Below are positions 45,465 through 56,522 of a DNA stretch of 64,000 nucleotides, in pieces. Within the stretch, counting starts at the first letter, position 1. Each line of letters starts with the position of its first letter. The notes below the pieces were generated by a model, which was given only the letters and a program-made list of their open reading frames with translations, did not search any database and was not told the DNA's origin. The stretch is taken from NCBI RefSeq assembly GCF_026230105.1, contig NC_079476.1, positions 10,058,709 through 10,122,708 on the forward strand, given 5' to 3'. The position numbers and the translations under genes are program-made. Origin of the DNA: Diorhabda sublineata. Its lineage: Eukaryota > Arthropoda > Insecta > Coleoptera > Chrysomelidae.

Positions 45465-46175
45465 TTATCTCTTTAGATTGTGGTATTTGAGTTTATATTG
45501 AAAATCAGGTAATTTTCAAACCTGTACCCAAAGTCTCATGACAACTTTATGAAAAGGATATATAAATATTTAGAAGATGGTGCTAATGTTGAACACTAAT
45601 TATAAAAGTCTGTTCGTTTAATATTATAATTAGTTATTTTGGTATGTATGTATGTTACCCAATTAAATTAACTAATGTTAGAATATTAATTGATACGTTT
45701 TTACTGGGATAATGAAATATCTTAGCGCGATTGGATTTAGGTATAGGGAATGGTGATACCAAACGAATTGGATTAAAAAAATTACAGTGAGAAATATCAT
45801 AAAATACACTGTTTTCTATGCAAAGTTATATGAAATATCAATGAGCTGAACATATGGAGTAAGCGGACAAGCGCTTGTTTATTAGTTAAAATTTAATGTC
45901 ACTAGCCTCCTTATTAATCTAGGTAGCGCCATTTTTTTGTACATGTTTTAATGTCCTTTTTAAAGATTAGTGGCAAAATAAACTATAATGCTAAATACAT
46001 AAAAAGTAAATTCTTAATGAAAAAGTAGAAATACAATTATCAAAATTATCATTCCTCCGTGTGGAAATTAATAAAACAATTTTTAGACTGTAATGTTAAT
46101 TCACATTTGTTACACTTTTTGTATCATGTTGCGCATCTAGCCTCCTTATCTTTATGTTGGACAATGTAATCTATT
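45465..46175. other. Non-coding stretch
   Basis: AT-rich sequence between the two piggyBac remnants. No recognised feature. Confidence 0.4.
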
Positions 46176-46179
46176 GTAT

Positions 46180-46465
46180 CATATTGAAAGTGTCAAGTAA
46201 ATTTTTTAGATTGTTATCTTGGGTCTCTTTCAGTTGTTTTTTATATGGTTTCAAAAATGCACTCGCAATCGATTGTCTATAACGCAACTGACTTTTTGAT
46301 CCAACAATTCGATAAAATTGCTAGGAATTCTGAACAACCAAATCCAAACAAAGACAAATTAGAGGAAAATACCATTTTCCCCCTTATACTCTTACCTGTT
46401 CTGTAAAGGCTAATATTTTGATCTATTCTATCGACACCGCCCATACATCAACAGCAAGTTGATTT
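46180..46465 (-). pseudogene. Second piggyBac-type transposase fragment
   Basis: Minus-strand MGGVDRIDQNISLYRTGK (46444-46390) is the third catalytic Asp motif of the PGBD family. It is followed in another frame by GKWYFPLICLCLDLVVQNS and SKSQLRYRQSIASAFLKPYK (46370-46220). It is diverged from the copy at 44.1-45.5 kb, so it is a separate family. Only the C-terminal third is present. Confidence 0.8.
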
Positions 46466-46772
46466 ATTATTACTATATGGCTTCTATTCTTTCTGAGAAA
46501 CTCTTTTCACTTGATTTGGAAAAATAACTATTAAGTTGTTTCAAGCAGCACTAATGATATTATTGTAATGCCATTTTCATACAAGTTGGAAATTAATAAG
46601 AAAGTTATCAAAATATAAGTCAAAATAAATAAAAAATAAAATAAAACTGTATATATCTTTGGCACAAGAGCTTTGCAAACTGGATTACTACGCTTGTACC
46701 AAGTCCATATGTAAATCTGTCCTCTATCATTGTAATAGAGCCCTGCTAGAGCCCCTCAATGTATCTGTCGAA

Positions 46773-47456
46773 GGCAGTTGGCAGAATCCGGCATTCTGCA
46801 GACTGCATAGAGAGTTGGAAGACTGCCGGCAGATGGAAGAATCACCTGTCTTCCAACTATGTGGCTTCGTCCAGGCAGTCGCAGACTGCCTGCAATTTGA
46901 AGGACGATCTATCGAAGTCTATTGCCGACTGCCTAGGGAGTTGACAGTATGCCGGCGGATGAGAAAATTATCGATAACTAGCAGTCATTCGATTGAAAGC
47001 TACGAAAAGAGAAAGTCTGTCGCGTTTTTTTTTTTCATCGTAAATCGCTTTTAGTTCTGCCTCAATCCACTTTTTCTGCGAGTCGTGATCATAAGTGATT
47101 AGAAAATGGGCAGTGATTCAGTGAACCGAGGTGAGTTTGAAAAAAAAACTGAAAGATGCGTTAGGTTAGGTTAGGTTAAAGTTTTATGAAAATAGAAGCC
47201 GTTCGAGATGTAACATTTTAAAGGTATTATGAAAGTAGATGCCGTTCGATATATAAACTTGACGAGGAAGATGTATTGTGAAAATTGAATTAGAGAAAAT
47301 TATTATGTTAGTAGTAGTCGTTTCAAACATAACTTTATTGAAGAAAAGTATGTATGTTAGGCAGTTGGAATATGATTTCGATGATGCATTCTTCCATCTG
47401 CCGTCAGTCTGCAAACTCCCTGGGCAGTCTGCTGAATGCTGGATTCTGCCAAATGC
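46773..47456. repeat. Foldback repeat with CAGACTGCC-rich arms
   Basis: 46773-46842 (GGCAGTTGGCAGAATCCGGC...) and the reverse complement of 47387-47456 (GGCATTTGGCAGAATCCAGC...) match over about 70 bp with about ten differences. A further direct copy of the inner part (GACTGCCTAGGGAGTTG...ATGCCGGCGGATGAG) sits at 46925-46970. Arms are GC-richer than their surroundings. Typical of foldback-type or non-autonomous elements. Confidence 0.7.
47161..47178. repeat. Short TTAGG tract
   Basis: Three to four perfect TTAGG units sit inside the foldback element's loop. Confidence 0.8.
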
Positions 47457-47464
47457 CTATGACA

Positions 47465-49260
47465 TTTCCAAATGTTATAGGCGCATTCCAAAATTCATAA
47501 CCTTACATAGTAGGTTTGTTTTTGATAAATTGTTTTAAACCATCTCGACCAAATTAAGGTACCATAGTTTCCTCGATATTGAGAGCTTTTTGAGGTGGAG
47601 ACATATCTCAAAATGTTTGTTTTAATGATACCACTAAAGGACGAATTTTTGGTTATTGCAATAATTCTCCATAATATATCTGAAACGTTTGGTATTGCTT
47701 CACATCTTGAAATTTTATTGGTATCTTTTGTGTTTTCCTAATACATTTCACGTCTTGGATGAGAAGTAACAAATCACCTATAAAGCATTTCATTTTACTG
47801 TCTGTTATATCTAATCTTATTTCTAGCTGTAGCATATTTGTCGCTAAAATTTATCGAAACCTCGAAAAAAACTAAAAAACAAGCAAAAAATTTAAGGGAT
47901 GTGTATTGATGGTTTTTTTGTCATTTACTTGAAATGTTGTAACTTCTTAACTTTTTTGCTCACCAAAACCTCAACTTCAGACGCAGGTGGCTTCCAGGTA
48001 AGCTTCTTAATGAAAATTCATTCTTATTCCCAGAGTCTTCATCAGTCGGTGGCACCATTTCTGGTGGAAATGTTATTATTTCTGAAGGTACTCCTCTATC
48101 TAGATTTTCGACTTTTTCCAATAACTCACAAAGTTTGAGGGGCTCCTTCCAGTAATTCTTAAAACCATATAATATTTACTATTTATATTCTGCCACCGTC
48201 CTTTAAAAAACATCTATCAAATTATCAATCAATATTACTCATCGAAGGAATAAATTATATTGATTTTTCAGTAATAACTTCGCAATAAACATATTTTACT
48301 TGGTTTAAATTGCTATATTCACAAAAACGTGCATATAAAACTTAAACCTAACGTTTCTTGGGCAAATACCGAGATAAATTTACTGTTTAGTCAAGTACAC
48401 GTTGTTTATGGTATTCTACAATGCGTTACCTAGCGATATCTTCGTAAACTTGAATAAAACATAAAACACAAAATCTCTCACTAGATGACAATCGAAACGT
48501 ATTTATTGATCAAATTTAATTAAAGTATTTATTCATGGACCAAATTACAACTAACACTAGTAGTAAATCAATAATTCGTCTTTTAGCAGACATGGTAGAA
48601 GGGAGCTACAGTAGAGGGGCCACAGTAGAGAGTTACCCCGATATTTTGAAGTATTCTTCAGATTTTAAATAGATGCTGAAACGATACCTATCATTTGTCC
48701 ATTCTCTCTCTTCCACCTAGTCTTACACTTCATTTTTAGGTAAGAGATGTTTTGATGTTTTTTTTTCATGTTCATATCGTTAATTTACAAACCAACACAC
48801 ACCTATTGCAAAAACGTTTATTCAAAATTTTTTGTATTTTTTCAATACTTCCTATATGGAATTTTCTATTGCTGACGGTATTAAGAATACTTTTATATAA
48901 ATATATATATATATTAAAACGGAGAGTATCTGAAAAACAAACAATTTATTTAATTAGTTCTCAAACCAAGCTATTTCATCACCTATTCGTATTAGAGCTG
49001 GCGAGAAAATCTCGTTGAACACGGTCAGTAGCTAATCAAAAAAGAAAATAGTATTAGGATTGCAGCGGCAGGACTAGCAATTTCAGGTCATATTAATTTA
49101 CATCCTACAACAATTGGTCAACGAATCTGATTTTCCGCTTACTAAGGTTTGTAGGGATTTAGAACATTATAAGTATCATCCTTACAAATTTGGTACAGGT
49201 AATACATATATATAATAATATATAAGCAAAACAAATCTGTGTTTTACGATGAATGTCCTC
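47465..49260. other. Non-coding stretch
   Basis: No domain recognised in any frame. The open frames at 47653-47835 (-) and 47899-48138 (+) are not supported. Confidence 0.4.
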
Positions 49261-49268
49261 TTTTTGTA

Positions 49269-49273
<5 letters not shown>

Positions 49274-49317
<44 letters not shown>
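49274..49317. repeat. (TA)n microsatellite
   Basis: About 44 bp of uninterrupted TA. The YIYIYI frame through it is not coding. Confidence 0.95.
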
Positions 49318-49319
<2 letters not shown>

Positions 49320-49574
49320 ATAAGCTTTATTGAATGACTTATATAATCCCCGGATTAAATCCTCTAAATTTTTTTTTGTGGAATTATTTACAGTACAAAA
49401 TGTAAACACGAGCCAGAAGAAAGGCGACGTGCGATAGTGCAATAATGTGATATATTAAACCCTGAAATACTTCGTAACGTTCGATGTAATTTCAAACAGC
49501 AACTCCACCCGTTCCAACAATATAGTATTTGCCAGTACAGTACAGTTCTTGCTTCAGTTTTTTAGGATTGCCAT

Positions 49575-50035
49575 GGAGTAATCATGATTGATTTATTGGA
49601 TAAGGATAACTGGAGATTACTTCGACATTACTGACCACTCTATGGGAAAACATTGAAGAGAAAAGACGCGGAAAGCTATCCAAAGGTGTTTTGTCTCTGC
49701 AGGACAACGCTCCTGCACACAAATCTCATGTTGCCATGCAAAAAATTCGTGATTGAATTACTAGAACACCCTCTTTATTCACCAGATTTGACTCCGTCTG
49801 ACTATCATCTATTTACTCAACTGAAAAAAAGTTTTTTTCTTCCAACGAGGAGGTAATAAAAGTTTGTGGAGGTCTGGTTTGCAGAGCAAGAAGAAACATT
49901 TTTTTTGAAAGGTCTAGGAAGGTTGCAGGTTCGCTGTAATAAATGTATCCAATTAAGAGGAGAATATATTGAGTAATAAAATATTTTGACATTGAAATTT
50001 TGCTTGGTTCTATAGTAGGCTAAAAAGGCTGAAAA
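49575..50035 (+). pseudogene. mariner transposase, 5'-truncated copy
   Basis: Clearly the same family as 26.4-27.6 kb in opposite orientation: GAGAAAAGACGCGGAAAGCTATCCAAAGG and the 3' UTR (AGGAGAATATATTGAGTAATAAAATATTTTGAC) correspond almost base for base. Translation includes LQDNAPAHKSHVAMQKI (second Asp) and HPLYSPDLTPSDYHLF (third Asp). This copy keeps the SPD triplet that is SPY in the other copy. The N-terminal half and the outer CGAGG terminus are missing. Confidence 0.88.
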
Positions 50036-50149
50036 ATTTAATTTTGAAATAATTACGGCGAGGTCGAACATCATATTCCCTTATATTCAATCTCACACGT
50101 AATCAATGAAAATATTATGATATCCATATTGTTCCATAACTATTAAAAA

Positions 50150-50960
50150 ATTTTTACTAATGGGTGAAAAACTCAAAATGGGACAGGATGTGCCTTTATT
50201 ATTTAGACAAACATTTAGACATACAACAGAAATGTTTGTCATTTGGCAAGCACTTCTCTATATTAGAAAAGAAAAGGTTGGTGACAGTGTAATAATAAGC
50301 GATTCGAAGTCATTCGAATAATTCTTTACAAAAAGCATAAAAATCTTTAAAATGACACTATTGTGGAATATTAAAAACTGCTAGTGGGTATTAAATCAAT
50401 TAAATATAGAATTACTTCTATATGGACTAAAGGGCGTGCTGGTATTAATAGGAATGAAATTGCTGACCAACTCGCAGAAGAAGCAATTGGAAAAAATGAT
50501 ATAGAAAAATTTTACAACACCCAAGACATACTACCAATTCTTAAAAAAGATCTAAAAAATAACTGGCATACAATAGAAAAAATTCCAGAGCTCAACTAAC
50601 CACTACTCTTCGTTATATAAAGAACTACATCAAAATATTTCCCATATATTTAAATATAGTGTTAGTAAAAAATATTCTAGCACAATTAGGGTCAATAACA
50701 GTATATTACCAGCGCATCTGAATAAAACAGGTTTACTGGACAGTGCCACATGCTCATGTGATAATACATCTATTGCTGATCTAAATCACCTAATATTTTC
50801 TTGTAAATATCATGCCACACAAATTAGCCAATTCATAGATACTCTTACTCAAACAATATCAATTTTCCTATAAATTCCACGTATTCATTAAGCATAGAAA
50901 ACAAGTAATTTTAGACTCATCAATTCAATTAGTATAAATTGTGTAATATAAAATTATAAG
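50150..50960 (+). pseudogene. LINE ORF2 RNase H domain and C-terminus
   Basis: Plus-strand fragments: FRQTFRHTTEMFVIWQALLY (RNase H catalytic Glu region), VIISDSKS (Asp), then TKGRAGINRNEIADQLAEEA (Asp, residues around 50440-50490). These are three of the four RNase H acidic positions. LPAHLNKTGLLDSATCSC, DLNHLIFSCKYHA and TSSIQLV-like segments follow (50700-50930), i.e. the Cys-rich C-terminus of I/R1-group elements. 5' truncated, with several frame breaks. Confidence 0.75.
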
Positions 50961-50964
50961 GTTC

Positions 50965-53245
50965 TAATTATTGCCACAATTTTTGAGGCTGAGGACTATG
51001 ATTCCTGAAGACAAATATCAATACTCACACACATATTAATTTTTTCTCCAACCATCAAAAAATGTTGACATTTCTGTACTATTTTCAGGTGCAAAAGCCA
51101 TCAATTCCCTTACCGTACAAAAATTTCCTCGTTGCTTAGCAAAAGTACTACAAAAATTATATGATTAGTACGTCTACTTGACAATTGATATTTACCAACA
51201 ATACCAGATATCCATGACTACCGACTTGCTATCGCTATTATAATGTACAAATTTATTACCAAATTATTAAATATTTTTGAATAAAGCTAACTTTATTTTA
51301 ATTTTGACATGGTTGAAGAAAAAATAGTATATATATCATACGGACTAAAAGTGCCTATTTTTACTCGCAATTTTGCATTCACTCGACTGTGCTGCACTCC
51401 GCCTCGCAACTGCAAATATTGCTTGTAAAAAAATATGCGCTTTTAATCCTTATAATATAATATACTATTAATAAATTCATTAAATTCAAATTATTTGGCA
51501 CGTGTTCAGAAACAGATGGTGCACCAGTTAGCTACGAGTGATGTCACTATATAGTGAACGCTCGATGCAGTCCGATTAATTCTACTTAATTCATTTTCTT
51601 TTCCAATTAAAAACATTTTGGTAAGCGAATTTTCCAAAGTGAATAGTTTCGAAACTAATGCTAGATGCATTTATAGCGGCAGGTTTCCTTGCAGCCAATA
51701 ATTTATGTGCTGCTGGATTGAAAAACCTTTAAATTTCAATGTTAGTATATACTTTCCACTTGATGGGTTATTCTATCATTCACATTCATTAAAGTTATGA
51801 TATGGTTTTTATTTCAATATTTGAATAATAATTATAGTTTTTGATATAAAATTTAATTATGTATGTTTATTTTTCTACTTGCATCCAGATACAAAAATGT
51901 AAATTTCGAAATTTCAATTGAATGTATTTTTTTCAACAAATTAATTGAACATATTGGTCATATTAATTAAATTACTATCTACTGTCTTACTCAATTATTC
52001 ATGTTCAACAAAATCCAATTTTGTCTTATGCTATATCATTTACGGAAAAAATGAACTAAGAACTCAATAATAATTTATATACTAATATGAAAGTGATACA
52101 TATTTTATAACCACAACGTAGTAGAAAAATGAACATAACAATTAAAACTCTAAGAAACTAAACTAAAAAGAGATCTCTACAAATGTAATTTGTTGTAGTC
52201 TCTGGATCTTTTCAAGCATTTATAGTTTTGAAAAATATTTTATAATACAGAAGCAAATGAACAGTAATGAGTGCTGTTAACTATTTAAAAGCTTACTATA
52301 TATTGACGTCACTGCACCGCCACATTGGTAATAAGCGGTTTAGGGGGAAAATTGACAAAAATTTGAAAGCTTGCTTTTGAATGTGATTATAATATGAAGA
52401 ATTTATGAATATCTTATTCATTAGTTCAGTATTAAATTTGTTCTAATTTACGTTTGGTATGACAAATTCGCAAATAAAATGGACGTCTTTCAGCATTCCC
52501 TCAAAACGTTAAAATGGAAAAATTACGAAATAACTACAGCAGAAAACTTTAATTCATATTTATGCGTTTTTGTTGTCTTCTACACATGGTTGCTATAGTT
52601 CAATAATTGAATCTTCAAGAACTTTAAGAAGATTCAATATTTGCACCTGCTTGCTTTAGTTCAACGATATCACGAGAAAGATTTCATCTTTTAGTGTAAT
52701 AAGGGATAGATCGTCGTCACGTTCTCTGAAAAATATATTGTGCTATTTAAAATGTTCGGCTAGATCAATATACGGAGTGGTTTATTTATTTTTATAGTAC
52801 AATATAATTTATCATATTGTTTTTACCTAATTTATTTTATTTTCGCTGTGACAGAAAACATTATACAATAGTAAACTATAGGCTCACTCATAGTGCATCT
52901 AAAATTAATCAAGACTTATTTTAAAACATGATGTGATTATCGAAAATGGAATCCAAAAAAATCTACCTGAACTGAAAACTGCCAAATATCGTGAAATACT
53001 GTTTTGTGTTGCCCCAGCTGTATTTACCATATCCCCTGTATCAATTTATAGTCAATCCTCTGCCAAATATTTAATCAAACAAAGGAATGAACATTGAATA
53101 GAAATTCACATTCACACAAGTTTAGTAAATTTATATTCTTGACATACCACTGCAGTAAAATGTTTTAAAGATGAACTTTCCAGATTTAAGACATTTTATA
53201 CTATTTTTTAGAATGTTTTGAATGGAGACAGATTCTAAATTCTTC
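50965..53245. other. AT-rich non-coding stretch
   Basis: About 2.3 kb with no recognised coding or repeat structure. Confidence 0.45.
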
Positions 53246-53249
53246 TCTT

Positions 53250-54340
53250 TTCTTCTCTCATTCTCTTGATCTACTCTAGGCTATAGTTTCGCCCTCTATG
53301 TAGCAGAATGTGCTCGTTGCATCCACTGCTAACCCTAGCACCTTATCGGGCCATTGTCTCTTGACGACCAGACAAAAAACCTGTTAGTATTCGTGAAACG
53401 CTCATAGTTCAAATGATACATTCAATGGGTTTGTAGAGTATTCCAAAAATTGATTTTCTTTTTATTTATGTCCTTTTCTAATGTTCTCTCTATTACTTCG
53501 TAGCTGATTGCTAAGAATGGTTTAGATCTTACAAAGAGGTTATCAATCATCCGCATCTACTACTACTAGCAAGTCTATCTTTGATCTTCTTCCGCATACT
53601 AAATATACTGTTTATACTACCACTATATCAACACTCAAAATTACTCTGTCTGATGCGCGTTCTGATACCCAAATTATCGTCTTCAGAGACTGAAAAGGTA
53701 AACTTAATCTCCTTTCACTTCATTGTGTACTGTAATCCATTAGAGAGTAACTATTTTCTCATCCAGCTCTTTCATCTGGTAGAGGCATTTCATAGGATGA
53801 AAATTTATCCTTTACAACAATTGCTTTCCAAATATAACAGGACTACATTTTCCAATTTCATGTATTTCTGTGTAAGGTTAAGACTACTTAGTGCTGAACT
53901 TGTACACTCTCAGTTCGGTCTGCTATTTTGAAGCCATCCCTATATACTTTACTTCTGTCACCAAGTTTTGTGATAAAATTTTCTCTCAAAGCCCAAATTT
54001 ATCAGTATTAATCAGAGACTTGTTCCAGATTTGATCTTTTTCTGAGGTAAGTCTGTAGAACCCCAATTCTTCCCTGCACATAATCAGGGCTTCTTTCATG
54101 GCTTTACTGGTCATCTCCTTATCATATTTGTTCTAGGGGAGTTTATTATCTAGAGTGAATTTATTTCCAACTAATGCCTAGCCCGTTTGAATTTATGACC
54201 GTAATATGAATTTTTTATTTCTAGTCAAAGTGATTAGGTAGGTTTTGCTCGGATTAATATTCAGTCCCACACATCGACGTTACTTTTTTGTATAGACAAT
54301 TTCCCTTTGAATTTTTTCGGAATGAGAGTCAGAAAGTTAA
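53250..54340 (-). pseudogene. R1-clade LINE ORF2, RNase H-like and C-terminal region
   Basis: Minus-strand fragments: GLNINPSKTYLITLTRNKKF (54270-54210), EMTSKAMKEALIMCREELG, YRDGFKIADRTE (a degraded TDGSK RNase H start, about 53960), then KPFLAISYEVIERTLEKDIN (53530-53470). LGLAVDATSTFCYIEGET is near 53330-53280. The last block is the same zinc-finger-like C-terminus as the R1 piece at 5.6 kb. Frameshifts are frequent. R1-type elements normally target 28S rDNA; here the copy is dispersed. Confidence 0.65.
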
Positions 54341-54344
54341 ATGA

Positions 54345-55065
54345 AACTATTTCCATTTTGTTGTCTCTGCAATCATACAAAACTGCGCGACCAAAGCCGC
54401 AGAAAGCTAGAATTGAAATTAAGAATAAGTATTTTGTTTCATATCATAGTAATGACTTCATTCACCAAACCATAAACGCAATCTCTATTTATATTATTCA
54501 TAATGTGGGTTCAAATATATCTTTCATTTAATTGTATATAATCGAATATTTTAGTTTTATTATTGAAATGTCTATCTTTGTAGAAGAGGAAGTTTGTATT
54601 TGTTGTCTTTGTTGATGAAGCAATAACGTAATAGAACTGTATAACATATACGAATCGCTTTGAAACAACAAACAATGGAATGTGAGCCGTGTACAGTTTC
54701 TCGACAGAAAGCTTCATACTTTTCAAGTAATAGTTTCTAACTTGTTGCTTTAACATTTTTAGAAAGACAAATCATAGTGCTCAACATGGTTGAATAAACA
54801 ATATAATTGATATACAAACAGTAAAATTATCCCATCAAATCCATTATAACATTGCTACACAAAAAATTAGAATAAATCATTGAAACCTTTCCTCAAACAT
54901 TTTTTCTTATCATGCTTGTTCAGGATCAATTATGATTAATTTCTATATTGCATACAAATATCAAATTTTGCAGTATATAATTGCTGAGTTCTTCAACAGT
55001 TGTCAATATTTTTTATCTAAACCAATAATTGTAATAATAATAATAATATTGAAATCTACATAATT
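54345..55065. other. AT-rich non-coding stretch
   Basis: No recognised feature apart from an (AAT)n run at 55030-55049. Confidence 0.45.
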
Positions 55066-55069
55066 TTAC

Positions 55070-55790
55070 TTTGTACATACAGACGCATCCAAAACCACTA
55101 ACGACGTAGTCGCAGCAGTGAACGTACAAAACAGCACATTACAATTTAAGCTACCTGAAACAAGCAGCGTCTGTACTGGAAAACTATACGCTGTTTTGGA
55201 AGCACACATTCATATAAAAACAAAATGTATTCGAAGATCCCCTATAATAAAAAACCCTCTTAACTCAATCCATATAATTAGTAAACTTTATCCCACTCTC
55301 ACAATAGCACTCCAAATTAAAGTCGAATTATTACAGTTAAAACAAATGAATAATTGTGTGGAAATACTTTGGGTTTAAGAAACCGACCATAATGCTGGAC
55401 AAGCAGTGATAAGTGTAACCGCGAGTGAAGTGCAAGCGGTAGTAAAGTAATGAAGTGAATCAGTACTTAAATAAAAAGTGCAAAAACTGTGGAAAAACGA
55501 GTGGCAATGTGAAACGATGTAAAACCCTGGTCGCAGGGGAAATATCACTCTAAGTTAAATTAACTAGTTTACGAATAGGCTCACCCACAGCCCACAGTTA
55601 TTTCATTACGAAAAGTGAACACCTACAATGTGAACTATGCAAGACACAACACACTATAAAAAAACCTAATAACTTACTGTCCAAAATTTCAACAATCAAA
55701 ACAAGACAATAACCTTAATAACACTATACAACAAACACTCGATAAAAATTGTAATATCCAAAACGATTTGTCAATTATAAATGATTATTA
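55070..55790 (+). pseudogene. I-type LINE ORF2, RNase H and C-terminus
   Basis: The plus-strand frame HTDASKTTNDVVAAVNV (first Asp of RNase H), KLPETSSVCTGKLYAVLEAH (the catalytic Glu of AELYA is replaced by Lys) and EILWV is open from 55084 to 55378. After a break, TSLRIGSPTAHSYFITKSEH then LQCELCKTQHTIKKP (55570-55670) is the usual C-terminal C-x2-C element. It resembles the C-terminal half of the I-type LINE at 58.9-62.7 kb, on the opposite strand. Confidence 0.75.
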
Positions 55791-56069
55791 TTTCATGTTA
55801 ATGTTAATGATAACATTATAAATAAAATGGTTTTTCTTCAGCTTTAAGAAGTTTTTTCAATGCTACATAATAACTAATAATCATTATCATAATTAGTGGT
55901 CCAAACATTAGTTCATAATAATATTTTCACCCTTAAAAACAAACCTATTATCATGAAATTAATAAAAAAAGGTACACCCTTTTTTCATCGTTCACTATAT
56001 TACTCAATAATTGAAAGGAAAAATTAAAATAGTGCATATAATAAATTTTTAATTGAATGGAATGTAACA

Positions 56070-56295
56070 TTATGTTTCAGAGTCACTTTCGATTTCTTCC
56101 TCTTTTTCGTCTGCTTCATCTGTGATAGAAGGCTAATTTAAACAGCTGTCACCAGAGCATGTTCCACATGTCGAATTGCAAAATTCGACAACTGCAAGTT
56201 GTGGAGCATCCTTTTTTGCAGTTGAAAAATATCATCTTCAGAAGTTCTTCTGGTGCAGGTTGATTGGTTAAATCACTAAGAAAAATCAAGTAGAA
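56070..56295 (-). pseudogene. Cys-rich CXC-like domain, broken copy
   Basis: Minus-strand QPAPEELLKMIFFNCKKGCS followed by TTCSCR, then in a second frame VEFCNSTCGTCSGDSCLN, then an acidic tail (DEADEKEEEIESDSET) and stop. The pattern (PAP-EELL...C-x-C-x3-C...C-x2-C-x4-C-x-N, acidic tail) is the same as in the 57.3-kb frame. It is a widespread arthropod repeat-associated family whose function I do not know. One frameshift and one extra stop disrupt it. Confidence 0.7.
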
Positions 56296-56522
56296 CGTAA
56301 CACGTGCATCGTCTTTCCCTTTTTTTTAAATTCGAATAATTCTTTTTTGATAGTACTTAAATTTTCAATCTCGATATAATCACTTGTTAATTAAAGACGT
56401 GTTTAACAGATACATTCTAAAAGTATATGTCTTACAGTAAGTTCTCGGATACAATTTGGTTGTTACTTTTACACAGTAAATATCGGTCAGAGCACTTACG
56501 AAAACAAAGGCTTTTGTTGACA

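Noticed and set aside
53581..53931. 116-codon plus-strand frame
   Set aside because: It overlaps the R1-type LINE remnant read on the minus strand and has no domain of its own.
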